This document shows, one piece after another, positions 8,406-16,574 of a stretch of 54,821 nucleotides of DNA (its first letter is position 1; the number at the start of each line of letters is the position of its first letter). This stretch comes from an uncultured Mycoplasmatota bacterium (GTDB lineage: Bacteria; Bacillota_I; Bacilli_A; RF39; UBA660): NCBI GenBank assembly GCA_947652325.1, contig CANTCQ010000009.1, positions 1 through 54,821 on the forward strand. Direction: 5' to 3'. The notes beneath the pieces were generated by a model that saw nothing but the letters and a program-made list of their open reading frames with translations, had not been told where the DNA came from and made no database searches. Both the position numbers and the translations under genes were made by a program.

Positions 8406-8858
8406 CTAACTTAATTTTTCAAAATTTTCTTTTATTTTTGGAGCTAATTCGTTTGACATAATCAAAACTACTAAATCTCCTTTGGATAATACATAAGTAT
8501 TTTCAGCTTCTACACAAATCCATTTACGAGGATTTGCTTTTTCTTTTATGTCTTTTACTACTTGTTCACTATCTTTAGCATCTTCTAAACGAATGAGTAC
8601 TACAGAATGAGGTGTTGAACCTGTCATAGCTTCACTTGCAATAGCTTCTTTATACTTTACATCAGCAAAAGCAAAGTATTCAAAGTTTTCACTGTTTAAT
8701 TCTATATTATCTAACATCATTGGTTTTTCATCTTCGCTAATTCCATCATATAATTTTTCCATAATATCTGGTAAAGAACCCTCTATATTTTTTTCACCAC
8801 ACCCAGTTAAAATTAAACAACATGCAAATATGGATAATAAGCAAACTATTTTTTTCAT
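8406..8858 (-). CDS. lipoprotein, DUF4358-like
   Basis: This 150-aa protein starts with a classical lipoprotein signal: Lys-Lys, a hydrophobic core, and lipobox LTGC with Cys20 as the lipidation site. The mature part (VVLIRLEDAKDSEQVV, then VLSKGDLVVLIMS) resembles small DUF4358 lipoproteins often found beside MBOAT/DHHW genes in Firmicutes. That family call is from memory and tentative. It is the first gene after the promoter at 8882-8909 and is 8 bp from the MBOAT gene, so it probably serves the same acylation system at the outer face of the membrane. Confidence 0.7.
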   Translation of the reverse strand: MKKIVCLLSIFACCLILTGCGEKNIEGSLPDIMEKLYDGISEDEKPMMLDNIELNSENFEYFAFADVKYKEAIASEAMTGSTPHSVVLIRLEDAKDSEQVVKDIKEKANPRKWICVEAENTYVLSKGDLVVLIMSNELAPKIKENFEKLS

Positions 8859-8881
8859 TTTTTACTCCTTTCTTTTGTTTT

Positions 8882-8909
8882 ATTATAACATAACCATTAA
8901 AGAAGTAAA
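8882..8909 (-). promoter_or_regulatory. promoter of the lipoprotein-MBOAT-DHHW-rSAM run
   Basis: On the minus strand TTTACT and TATAAT are 16 bp apart, and the -10 box lies about 25 bp before the lipoprotein ATG. The genes downstream are spaced so tightly (0-50 bp) that this could drive everything down to the GroEL-like gene. Confidence 0.5.
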
Positions 8910-8919
8910 TGAAGATTTT

Positions 8920-9246
8920 TTATTTTTTATCTTCACTTTCTTGGTAATACAGGATTTCTTTTCCTAATTTTTTTGCGTATTCAATTTCGCTTTTGGTACT
9001 CATTCCAATATAACCATTTACATTGATAACATAAATGGCATCAGACATTTTTATTCTCACTTTATGCATTCTATCCATCATTTCCATTTCTTCTTTTGTA
9101 TAAGCATCTTTATCTTCTTTGGTAGGATAGATGACGGTTAAAACACAATTGCCAAGAAATTCTAATTCTTCTGCTACTTTCATAAATGTTTCTTTAAATC
9201 TTAAACTTCCACACAAAGTAATTACTTTTTCTTTTCTTTCTTCCAT
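8920..9246 (-). CDS. nucleoside 2-deoxyribosyltransferase-like protein (DUF4406-type)
   Basis: This 108-aa protein has a Rossmann-like CGSLRF start, a central KMSDAIYVINVNGYIG segment and a TKSEIEYAKKLGK end. These are typical of the small nucleoside 2-deoxyribosyltransferase-like/DUF4406 group, which binds nucleoside or sugar-nucleotide ligands. The Glu in SEIEYA is the residue that serves as nucleophile in true deoxyribosyltransferases. Function is uncertain, since many small members are uncharacterised. It lies between two operons and has its own ribosome binding site (AAGGAG). Confidence 0.65.
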   Translation of the reverse strand: MEERKEKVITLCGSLRFKETFMKVAEELEFLGNCVLTVIYPTKEDKDAYTKEEMEMMDRMHKVRIKMSDAIYVINVNGYIGMSTKSEIEYAKKLGKEILYYQESEDKK

Positions 9247-9313
9247 ATGTTTTTTACTCCTTTTTCTTATTTTATTTATCTACAAAAAAAGTTTCTTGAC
9301 GAAAAATAAAATC

Positions 9314-10357
9314 TTATTTTTTAAATACCCACTCTCTTTGAATAATAAAGTTGAGAATAAATATAATAGCATCCACCACAATTTTCATAAATGTTGCATT
9401 TGCATATATTGTATTACATATAAAAGATACTGCAAAAGCCGAGACAAACATCTGTACACCTACTAAAACAAAGTATTTTATAATGGAAGATTTTCCTCTA
9501 TTTTTAAAAACAACTTTCGCATTTATCGTAAAATTGTAAACAGAAGAAAATATTCTTGCCATAATGGTTGCTAGGACAATCGTAGTAATAATACCCATTT
9601 CTATAGTAGGAAGTACATGTATAAATATTGTGAATAATAAAATATCAACTATAAAGGAACTCAGAGCCGACAAAATATATTTTAAAAACAATTTGTAAAT
9701 AAGAATGGCATCTCGTACCGGATGAAAATGACTGGTCTCGTTGTTATTTATATACACCGTTTCAATCGGAACTTCTGCTATTTTTATATTGTTTTCTTTG
9801 CATTCAATTAGTATATTGGTTTCGTATTCAAATCGTTCTCCACTTACATTTAAAAATTGTTTCATCGTATTTTTTCCGAATGCTCTGAGGCCTGTCTGGG
9901 TATCGGTAATTTTGATGCCTATAAAGGTTTTAAATATATTTCTTGTAATTTTATTGCCATATCTACTTTTAAATGGAATATTTTCTTTATCAAAATCTCT
10001 TGTACCTAATATTAGTTTTTCTGGTTCTTGTTTTAATTTTAAAGCGCATTTTTTAATATCCTCTATGGTATGTTGGCCATCACAATCGGCAGTTACACAC
10101 CCTACTATTTCAGAATAAGTATTTAAACAATAATTAAACGCTGTTTTAATCGCTCTTCCTTTTCCTAAATTTATGTGATGTTTTAAAATGGTTAGTCCTT
10201 GTTTTTTAAAAGATGCAAAAAAATTTTGGTATTCTTCTCCACTTCCATCATCCACAATAACAATATTTTCAAAATTTTTATTTAATTCTTCCATAAATTC
10301 TTTCATAATTTTTTTATGTGGTTTATAAGCAGGAATGATAATGACTATCTCTTTCAT
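9314..10357 (-). CDS. family 2 glycosyltransferase fused to GtrA-like membrane domain
   Basis: Residues 1 to about 220 form a GT-A glycosyltransferase of the dolichol/polyprenyl-phosphate mannosyltransferase type: IPAYKPH at the N-terminus, VDDGS, the NLGKGRAI loop, the metal-binding DCDGQH, and DTQTGLRAF. Residues from about 225 to 347 are four hydrophobic helices ending in QREWVFKK, a GtrA-like domain. Such fusions make a polyprenyl-phosphate sugar and present it for transfer to envelope polymers. It is the last gene of the envelope operon, 1 bp from the anchored unknown protein. The sugar cannot be read from sequence. Confidence 0.87.
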   Translation of the reverse strand: MKEIVIIIPAYKPHKKIMKEFMEELNKNFENIVIVDDGSGEEYQNFFASFKKQGLTILKHHINLGKGRAIKTAFNYCLNTYSEIVGCVTADCDGQHTIEDIKKCALKLKQEPEKLILGTRDFDKENIPFKSRYGNKITRNIFKTFIGIKITDTQTGLRAFGKNTMKQFLNVSGERFEYETNILIECKENNIKIAEVPIETVYINNNETSHFHPVRDAILIYKLFLKYILSALSSFIVDILLFTIFIHVLPTIEMGIITTIVLATIMARIFSSVYNFTINAKVVFKNRGKSSIIKYFVLVGVQMFVSAFAVSFICNTIYANATFMKIVVDAIIFILNFIIQREWVFKK

Positions 10358-10358
10358 T

Positions 10359-11525
10359 TTAGTTTTCTCCTTTGGTAATAGATTCCATATTCACGAGTTT
10401 CCAAATACCTTCTTGTTTTACAAAATACATCTTATCGTGCATTTTATCTTGTAGAGGCTTGCCATTCACACGCATATTTTTTTCCAGATAAACTTCACAC
10501 GAAAACGCATTTTCATTATACACTTCAAAATTTTCTACTTTTTCGTTAGTAAATATCTCCTTTTCTAATGTATGATTGCTTATAAAAGTAATATCAATAT
10601 TGGTGGCCCATTTATAGGCAAATTTTAAAAGTTCCGAATCTTCCATTACATATGTTTTAATTTGATGATATCCATGGAGAATACCTCCTAAATCATCAGT
10701 GAGATAAAGGCTCCAATCTTCCGCTACTTTTAAAATATTTGGAAGATTTTGCATTTGATTTTTTGCTTCTTCTAGTGTTTTTAGTTTTATATATTTTACT
10801 TCTTTTAAAACCATATTATCTGTCATCTCATAAATTACTTCTTGGTTGTTTTCATCTATTACTGTTATTTCTGGTTTTTTATGAAGTCCTTTTATTTCAT
10901 ACATGACATTGTATGGAATTTCTGTATATTTTAATACTTCTGTTAAAGCCGTATTTTCTTCTTTTATTCTTTCATCTTCTGTTACTAAAATGCCATTTAC
11001 ATAAGCTTTGTAGTTATTAGGAATCACAATTTTATAACCCCATATGCCTTCTTCTAATTTGTTCTCTATTTTTTCTATTTGCCAAATTGAAAAAGTAAGT
11101 AATCCTAACCGAGTACTTTTTTTGGACCCATCTAATGTTATTTCCAAAACTAATTTATCTTGGACATAGATTTCATAGACTAGCTTATCTTCTTCAAAAC
11201 TTTCTTCTTTTTGTTTGTAAGTAATACTTCCGCTTGTTAATATTTCTTCCAAAATTATGTTATTATTTGTTTTGGCTGATTCAAATTTACTCCATTTTAT
11301 TCTTTCAAGGTTTGTAACTTCTTGTTCTACTTTTTTATTGATTCTTTTGGTCACTATTTCTTTTATTTGGTTATCCAAATACTTTTCTACTTGATTTTCT
11401 TCGTATTCTATTAAGCTTTTTGTTATGTTTATAAGATAAAAAGCCATTAAAATACCTAAAATGGCAGTATATACAGAAACTGCTTTTTTAAATTTACTTA
11501 TTGTTTTGGTACTTTTTTCTTTCAT
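10359..11525 (-). CDS. membrane-anchored extracellular protein of unknown function
   Basis: I do not recognise the family. The 388-aa protein has a Lys-rich N-terminus, one membrane helix (about residues 17-35), a coiled-coil-like Glu/Lys segment, and then a large extracellular part rich in beta-strand patterns. The C-terminal 90 residues (ending in a GIWKLVNM segment) look like an NTF2-like fold of the kind seen in anchored Firmicutes proteins such as TcaA, but this is a weak impression. It sits between the NAGPA-type glycosidase (15 bp) and the glycosyltransferase (1 bp), so it probably belongs to the same envelope polymer process. Confidence 0.6.
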   Translation of the reverse strand: MKEKSTKTISKFKKAVSVYTAILGILMAFYLINITKSLIEYEENQVEKYLDNQIKEIVTKRINKKVEQEVTNLERIKWSKFESAKTNNNIILEEILTSGSITYKQKEESFEEDKLVYEIYVQDKLVLEITLDGSKKSTRLGLLTFSIWQIEKIENKLEEGIWGYKIVIPNNYKAYVNGILVTEDERIKEENTALTEVLKYTEIPYNVMYEIKGLHKKPEITVIDENNQEVIYEMTDNMVLKEVKYIKLKTLEEAKNQMQNLPNILKVAEDWSLYLTDDLGGILHGYHQIKTYVMEDSELLKFAYKWATNIDITFISNHTLEKEIFTNEKVENFEVYNENAFSCEVYLEKNMRVNGKPLQDKMHDKMYFVKQEGIWKLVNMESITKGEN

Positions 11526-11540
11526 TGCTTTTCTTCTTTC

Positions 11541-12587
11541 TTATCTTTTTTCAACAATAAAACTGGTGGGTAATTTCCAAGAGGAGTTGGCATAGTAAAA
11601 AGTAACGCTCGACATTTCGTATTTATCATTAAAGTACATACTAGAAGAGCTTCCTCCATCTAAATTAGCTGCATTTACTGCCCCATACTGCTTCATTATT
11701 TTTATCAAGTCTTTGGCTGTTGCTCCTAAATGCCCGTTTGCTCCTCTTCCATCAGTTACTAATAAAAGGACCGTTCCATCTTTTCTTTGACCAATCGCAG
11801 TTCTGGGATTGGCTCCACTTCCTTTGCCATCAAACTTTCTTTCTTCGCCATTGATGATAAGCTTTACAAAATGGTTGTTGGCATCACTATTTTCTTCTTG
11901 AAAAGTTACAGCATCCCGTATTTTTTCATTGTTCACTAATTCTTCAACTTGACTTGCATTTTTGCCTTCTATGCTAAATATTTTTAAAATATCATTTTCA
12001 TCGAAACCAATAATGTGAAGTCCTGGCAATCCTATTGGCTCATTGTATTCTATTTTTTTATTTTTTACTACAACTCCAAGCGGTTTACCGCCTTTATTCC
12101 CAATGGATTGGTATAATCCTCCATTTATTCCTGCGATAGCATCGTTATTTTTTACTAGTGTTTCTAATTCTACGCCATATTCTCCCCAAGGATAAGTCGT
12201 TGCTAATTTTATTCTTTTGGGGTCACTCACAATTAACATTTTCGCATAAAACGTATTTCCAGAAATTTCTTCAATAGTTATAGCATTTTTGTTTTGCTCA
12301 ATCATTTCGTTTTCCATCTCTATAAGCTCGGTATCTACTTCCATATTCATTTCTTTCATGGCATTTTTATCTACTACCTTTTGGATTTCTTCTTTTGACA
12401 AAAAGAGATGCGTTACAAATTTTAACTGTCCTGTTTCTAGCATTGTGGTTATAAATAATTCTTTAGCACTTGGTGAAATATTACTACAGATTAATTTAAT
12501 GGTGATGATAAGGGTTGAAAAAAGGATAAGGAAAGTGATACCTAACACAATGGCTCCTTTTTTTAAATAGGATAAACTTTTTTTCAT
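11541..12587 (-). CDS. phosphodiester glycosidase (NAGPA domain), membrane anchored
   Basis: At 348 aa it has an N-terminal membrane anchor (about residues 12-32) and a C-terminal NAGPA domain. Visible signatures are AIAGINGGLY, GKPLGVVVK, NPRTAIGQ, LLLVTDGRG and NLDGGSSSSMYF, which carry the conserved Asn, Gly and Asp of the family. Bacterial members cleave sugar-1-phosphate phosphodiesters, for instance in wall-linked glycopolymers. With a PAP2 phosphatase upstream and a polyprenyl-phosphate glycosyltransferase downstream, a role in trimming or remodelling an envelope glycopolymer is inferred. The domain call is firm, the substrate unknown. Confidence 0.85.
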   Translation of the reverse strand: MKKSLSYLKKGAIVLGITFLILFSTLIITIKLICSNISPSAKELFITTMLETGQLKFVTHLFLSKEEIQKVVDKNAMKEMNMEVDTELIEMENEMIEQNKNAITIEEISGNTFYAKMLIVSDPKRIKLATTYPWGEYGVELETLVKNNDAIAGINGGLYQSIGNKGGKPLGVVVKNKKIEYNEPIGLPGLHIIGFDENDILKIFSIEGKNASQVEELVNNEKIRDAVTFQEENSDANNHFVKLIINGEERKFDGKGSGANPRTAIGQRKDGTVLLLVTDGRGANGHLGATAKDLIKIMKQYGAVNAANLDGGSSSSMYFNDKYEMSSVTFYYANSSWKLPTSFIVEKR

Positions 12588-12608
12588 ACTACTCTTACTT
12601 CCTTACTA

Positions 12609-13127
12609 TTATTCTTTTTTCTTCTCATCTATTTTTTTTGAAGTGTAATATACAAGATAAGATATACTAGTACCTAGCAGTGCTCCACCTAAAATATCTG
12701 TTGGAAAATGCACAAATAAATACATTCTTGAAAATGCAATACATAAAGCTAGGATAATGGCTAATGTACCATATTTCTTGTTAAACAAAAATAACATAAT
12801 AGCTGCTTCAAAAGAGGCAAGCGTGTGTCCTGATGGAAAAGAGAAATCTTGGGGATTTGGAATAAGTAAATTTATTGTTGTATCTATCCAACATGGTCTA
12901 TTTCTAGCCACTATATTTTTAAGAAGTCCATTTCCAATTATCAAACCAATCCCCATGGCAATTAACATTAAAATTCCACATTTTCTTGTCTTTTTACTGA
13001 TTAGTAAAATAATGGCTAAGACAATCCAAAATATTCCGGCATTTCCTAAATTGGTTAAAAAAATCATGATTTTATCTAAAATAGGATTGTGTAATTTATC
13101 AATTTGGTAAAGTATTTGAAAGTCCAT
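12609..13127 (-). CDS. PAP2-family membrane phosphatase
   Basis: At 172 aa and five to six hydrophobic helices, it carries all three PAP2 motifs: K70-x6-R77-P78, P98-S-G-H101, and S133-R-x5-H140-x3-D144. The family removes phosphate from lipid phosphates such as undecaprenyl pyrophosphate or phosphatidic acid at the outer face of the membrane. It is the first gene of the envelope operon and has a good promoter (13148-13176) and an AAAGGTGG ribosome binding site. Undecaprenyl-pyrophosphate recycling would fit the polyprenyl-linked glycosyltransferase in the operon, but the substrate is inferred. Confidence 0.9.
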   Translation of the reverse strand: MDFQILYQIDKLHNPILDKIMIFLTNLGNAGIFWIVLAIILLISKKTRKCGILMLIAMGIGLIIGNGLLKNIVARNRPCWIDTTINLLIPNPQDFSFPSGHTLASFEAAIMLFLFNKKYGTLAIILALCIAFSRMYLFVHFPTDILGGALLGTSISYLVYYTSKKIDEKKKE

Positions 13128-13147
13128 TTTGTACCACCTTTTTCTTT

Positions 13148-13176
13148 ATTATATATTCTTTAGGTTTTTAATACAA
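13148..13176 (-). promoter_or_regulatory. promoter of the PAP2-NAGPA-GT operon
   Basis: On the minus strand TTGTAT and TATAAT are separated by 17 bp, and the -10 box lies about 20 bp upstream of the PAP2 start. This is near consensus. Confidence 0.7.
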
Positions 13177-13252
13177 TCTTATTTTAAATCTTTTTAAAAT
13201 ATTAATTTTTGAGAATGTTATTTTTTCTTTTATAGAATTTTCATATAAATAA

Positions 13253-13281
13253 TTACTGCCTGTTCTTATATATGATATAAT
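13253..13281 (+). promoter_or_regulatory. possible promoter of the CapA-like gene
   Basis: TATAAT (13276-13281) with a weak TTACTG 17 bp upstream. It lies about 40 bp before the CapA ATG, back to back with the promoter of the divergent PAP2 operon. Confidence 0.45.
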
Positions 13282-13318
13282 TTTCTCATACAATATTTTA
13301 TTTTTAGAGGTGTAGTAT

Positions 13319-14509
13319 ATGAAAAAAAAGAATAAAATTTTAATTGCTATTATTTACTCTTGTGCGATTTTTATCGTTATTGGTTTTTGTCTTTATTTTT
13401 TCAATTTAAAAAATAAAAATAAATTTCTTCCTAATACAAATGTAGAAGAAAAACACGAACCAAATGTTGATAATTCTACCAAAGAGGATTATTATTTAAC
13501 TTTAGGAATGATTGGGGATGCTTTATATCATACAGGTTGTTATAACGATGGACGTAATTCTGATGGGACTTATAATTTTGATAAACATCTTGCAGATATT
13601 GCCCCTATTGTAAAAACATATGATTTGGCTTACTACAATCAAGAAACTGTTTTGGGAGGCGTAGAACTTGGGCTTTCTTCTTATCCTACTTTTAATTCTC
13701 CTAAAGAAGTGGGAGATGCTTTTGTAAAAGCGGGATTTAATTTGGTAAGCCTTGCCAATAATCATACGTTAGATAAAGGGCCAAAAGCGATTTTAAATTC
13801 TGTTTCTTATTGGAGAAGTCAACAAAATGTTTTAACTGCAGGAAGTTATGATTCTATTGATGACAAGGCAAGAAGTCATATTGGAGAAAAAAATGGAATA
13901 ACATATGCCTTTTTAGCTTATACTTATGGAACAAATGGAATACCCATTCCAAAAGGAAAAGAATATTTAGTGAATTTGTTTGATAAAGAACAGGTAAGAA
14001 GAGATATTGAAACAGTGCGTAATAAAGTAGATGTTGTTTTAGTTTCCATGCACTGGGGTGTGGAATACACTCATACTCCCACAAAAGAACAAAGAGAACA
14101 AGCAGAGTTTTTAAGTGATTTAGGAGTAGATGTCATTATTGGTTCTCATCCCCACGTTATTCAACCGATTGAACATATTGGAAAGACTGTAGTTATTTAC
14201 TCTTTAGGTAATTTTATTTCGGGCCAAGATACCTTGGCTAGGAGAATTGGTATGATAGCTTCTGTTGATATCCATAAAAGCATTGAAAATGACAATACAA
14301 CTATAAATATTGATAATGTAAAAGGAGATTTATTATATACAGAAAGAACTATTGGATATCGAAATTTTCGCGTAATTCCTTTTTATCAACTGGATAATCG
14401 TATTTTACCCAATTATGCAAACATTAAAACACAATATGAAGCCATTATTAATCAAAACGATGCAACGGTACAAGTTGGTACATTGCCACTTACTATAAGT
14501 GCATCATAG
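13319..14509 (+). CDS. CapA-family metallophosphatase-like protein
   Basis: At 396 aa it has an N-terminal membrane anchor (about residues 6-27) and an extracellular PGA_cap/CapA domain of the calcineurin-like fold. Motifs in order are GMIGDALYH, NQETVLGG, SLANNHTLDKG, SMHWGVEY and GSHPHVIQP, ending in YSLGNFISGQ. CapA supports poly-gamma-glutamate capsule formation in Bacillus, but most homologues occur without capB/capC, as here, and their role is open. The ATG follows AGAGGTG. It is divergent from the PAP2 operon and ends in a clear terminator, so it is probably monocistronic. Confidence 0.88.
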   Translation: MKKKNKILIAIIYSCAIFIVIGFCLYFFNLKNKNKFLPNTNVEEKHEPNVDNSTKEDYYLTLGMIGDALYHTGCYNDGRNSDGTYNFDKHLADIAPIVKTYDLAYYNQETVLGGVELGLSSYPTFNSPKEVGDAFVKAGFNLVSLANNHTLDKGPKAILNSVSYWRSQQNVLTAGSYDSIDDKARSHIGEKNGITYAFLAYTYGTNGIPIPKGKEYLVNLFDKEQVRRDIETVRNKVDVVLVSMHWGVEYTHTPTKEQREQAEFLSDLGVDVIIGSHPHVIQPIEHIGKTVVIYSLGNFISGQDTLARRIGMIASVDIHKSIENDNTTINIDNVKGDLLYTERTIGYRNFRVIPFYQLDNRILPNYANIKTQYEAIINQNDATVQVGTLPLTISAS

Positions 14510-14523
14510 AATTTATAATTTTT

Positions 14524-14552
14524 AAAAAACAGCAAATAAGCTGTTTTCTTTT
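14524..14552 (+). terminator. terminator of the CapA-like gene
   Basis: An 8-bp perfect stem (AAAACAGC/GCTGTTTT) with a 6-nt loop is followed by CTTTT, starting 15 bp after the stop codon. Confidence 0.85.
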
Positions 14553-14587
14553 AGGCAGCTTTTTTATTTCTTCTTTTAAATTCATTT

Positions 14588-14986
14588 TTAATCTTCCTTC
14601 CATATTTTTATCCAACCAAGTTTTAGCCATAAAGTTACTTCTTCATAACTACTTACTTCTTTACTTGGCATTTTTAAAATGTACAATTCTATTTCTTTTT
14701 TATAAACTAATTTTTGAGATAATCCAAAAAGCAATTCAGCAAATACTTCTGCACCTATATATCCACTTAACCCGTTTTTGTCTTCATTCATAATAAACAA
14801 TATGTTTGTTTTGGTTATGTTTTCTAAAAATTCTATATGAATTTGTGGATATAGTTCTATAAACCTTTCTTGCGGAATAAATTTTGGCCAATCTAAAACT
14901 TTATAATTCTTTTCCTTAAAATAATTTATCCACTGCTCTATTTTTTATGGAAGTTTGGCACTTCCCGCTATTACAATATTTTGCAT
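14588..14986 (-). pseudogene. nucleoside-modifying-enzyme-like gene broken by a nonsense codon
   Basis: From the ATG at 14986 a 132-codon frame runs to 14588, interrupted only by TAA at codon 14 (14945-14947). Before the stop it reads IVIAGSAKLP, a typical nucleotide-binding start. After it the same frame continues through TNILFIMNEDKNG, GYIGAEVFAELLFG and LGWIKIWKE, resembling nucleoside-deoxyribosyltransferase-like proteins. A single change (for example GAA to TAA) would explain the break. The next ATG in frame leaves only 70 residues. AAGGA precedes the original ATG, 14 bp after the Qng1 gene, so the intact gene was an operon partner of Qng1. Sequencing error is an alternative. Confidence 0.7.
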
Positions 14987-15000
14987 ACATATTCCTTATT

Positions 15001-15933
15001 TTAATATGACATCGTTCTAGTGCGATGATACGGCTCAAAATTTTTTGTTTTATCTTGGCCAAGACTCCAAATAATATCGTTAATATCTATCGCACACATT
15101 TTATTATTTAGAGCTTCTTTTATCTTGCTTATTACTATTATCATACTAGCTCTAATTTCTACTTCATAAATCGAGTTTTCTTCTATTTCTGCTTTACTAT
15201 CTACAAGTTTTGCTAATTCTTTATCATAGACTAAAATGTTTAATCCTCTTAATACTTGAGGAATTTTGTAATCCGCGCAACCTACTAAATGAGAATAGTC
15301 TACAACTATATTTTCTTTTAATTTTCGAATATGCAAAATATCTGAAACTACTAATTGCGCTAATTTATAAAAATAAATGTTTTTTCCTTCGTATGTTCTT
15401 TTGTCTTCAAAACTCGGGAAGTTATTCACAATTAAATTAAATAACTCTATATCATTGGCTATATTTTTTGTATACTCATAAAAATTGCCCTTCATTTTAT
15501 CATTTACGATTCTACTTATTTCGTGCACTATTTTGTAACGTTCATTAAGTAGTGGAATTTCTATGTTACCATCTAAAGCATGTTTAAATTCTGTAAATGT
15601 TATTTTTGTGAAATCTAAATGTCCTTTTTTCCTTTGTAATTTCGATAACGCATAAATAAGAGCAAAGGCACCATCTATTTTTTCATTTTCTTCTGTTGTT
15701 ATTGTCCATTTCGGACTTCCCCAAAACGAGCAATCAATAGAACCTAGAATTAATAAAAAGTTGATTATATCTTCTATATTTTTGTCTAATAAGCCATAAG
15801 GATTACTAGATAACCAGTGCATTGATTTTTCGTAATTCCAATTGTTTATAAGTTTGGTTATTTCTATTTTCACGTGTTTTACATTGTTTACTACATATTT
15901 TGAAGTGTTTATCACTTCCTCTAATTTATTCAT
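15001..15933 (-). CDS. queuosine 5'-phosphate N-glycosylase/hydrolase (Qng1/DUF2419)
   Basis: At 310 aa it matches the DUF2419 queuosine-salvage family. Visible family features are the FWGSPKWT segment with a nearby Asp-Gly-Ala-Phe, LNERYKIVHEI, NNFPSFEDKRTYEGK followed by FYKLAQLVVSDI, ADYKIPQVL, EVEIRASMI, and the C-terminal PYHRTRT. Characterised members release queuine base from queuosine 5'-phosphate (or the nucleoside), which can then be inserted into tRNA by Tgt. No tgt or queuine transporter is in the window. The ATG has AAGGAG 8 nt upstream. A broken nucleoside-enzyme-like gene follows 14 bp later. The family call is strong; substrate by homology. Confidence 0.82.
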   Translation of the reverse strand: MNKLEEVINTSKYVVNNVKHVKIEITKLINNWNYEKSMHWLSSNPYGLLDKNIEDIINFLLILGSIDCSFWGSPKWTITTEENEKIDGAFALIYALSKLQRKKGHLDFTKITFTEFKHALDGNIEIPLLNERYKIVHEISRIVNDKMKGNFYEYTKNIANDIELFNLIVNNFPSFEDKRTYEGKNIYFYKLAQLVVSDILHIRKLKENIVVDYSHLVGCADYKIPQVLRGLNILVYDKELAKLVDSKAEIEENSIYEVEIRASMIIVISKIKEALNNKMCAIDINDIIWSLGQDKTKNFEPYHRTRTMSY

Positions 15934-16020
15934 TTTCTAACTCCTTAAACCTATTTTTATACCATAACCAAAAGGCGGTGTGAAATATCGATAGTTTTAT
16001 ACTTTTGTACCTCTTAATAG

Positions 16021-16548
16021 TTGGTTCGAACGCTCAATTACTATATTTTGTACATTCTATACTTCTATTACAAATTACTTTGCTTTTCTATTTTTCTACG
16101 TGCTTTAATTATTGATAAAAAGCAGAAGAAAATATTGCTTTCTCGTGAATTCCGTTATGAGCTGAATACTTTTGATTTTCGTTTGCCAGGAGGAAAATTT
16201 TTCAATAATTTAGTAGATTATAGGGCCTCTTTAGAACGTGGAGATGTTTTAGAAAATGTAGAAAAGACAGTTCCAAAATAAGTTTTAGAAGAAGTTGGTA
16301 TTGTGGTAAAAAATCAAAATTTATTAAAAATATCTAAAGATGGAGCTGGTGTTATTTGGGATTTGTATTATTATGAAATATTTGACTACGAAATAAGTAG
16401 TGATGGACCACAACTAGAAGAAAATGAAATTGTAGAAGGTTTTGTTTGGAAAAGTTATGATGAAATCATTACACTATGTCAACATCAACAAATTCATGAA
16501 GATAGAACGGTTACTGTTTTGCTTACTTATATTTTAAAACAAAAATAA
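16021..16548 (+). pseudogene. NUDIX hydrolase gene with a premature stop in the Nudix box
   Basis: The frame reads RALIIDKKQKKILLSREFRY and then FRLPGGK, a NUDIX start, up to TAA at 16279-16281. The same frame then continues VLEEVGI and on to HEDRTVTVLLTYIL at 16548. In intact Nudix boxes (REVLEEVG) the stop falls on the Glu of RE, so a single GAA-to-TAA change explains it. The 5' part before RALII looks unlike the family, and no good start or ribosome binding site is visible, so the N-terminus is probably also damaged. The enzyme would have hydrolysed a nucleoside diphosphate derivative. Confidence 0.75.
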
Positions 16549-16574
16549 AACTTACATCAACAACTGTAAGTTTT
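16547..16574. terminator. bidirectional terminator
   Basis: A perfect 10-bp stem (AAAACTTACA/TGTAAGTTTT) with an 8-nt loop and A/T runs on both sides. It serves the NUDIX remnant on the plus strand and the three-gene cassette on the minus strand, overlapping the stop codons of both. Confidence 0.85.
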
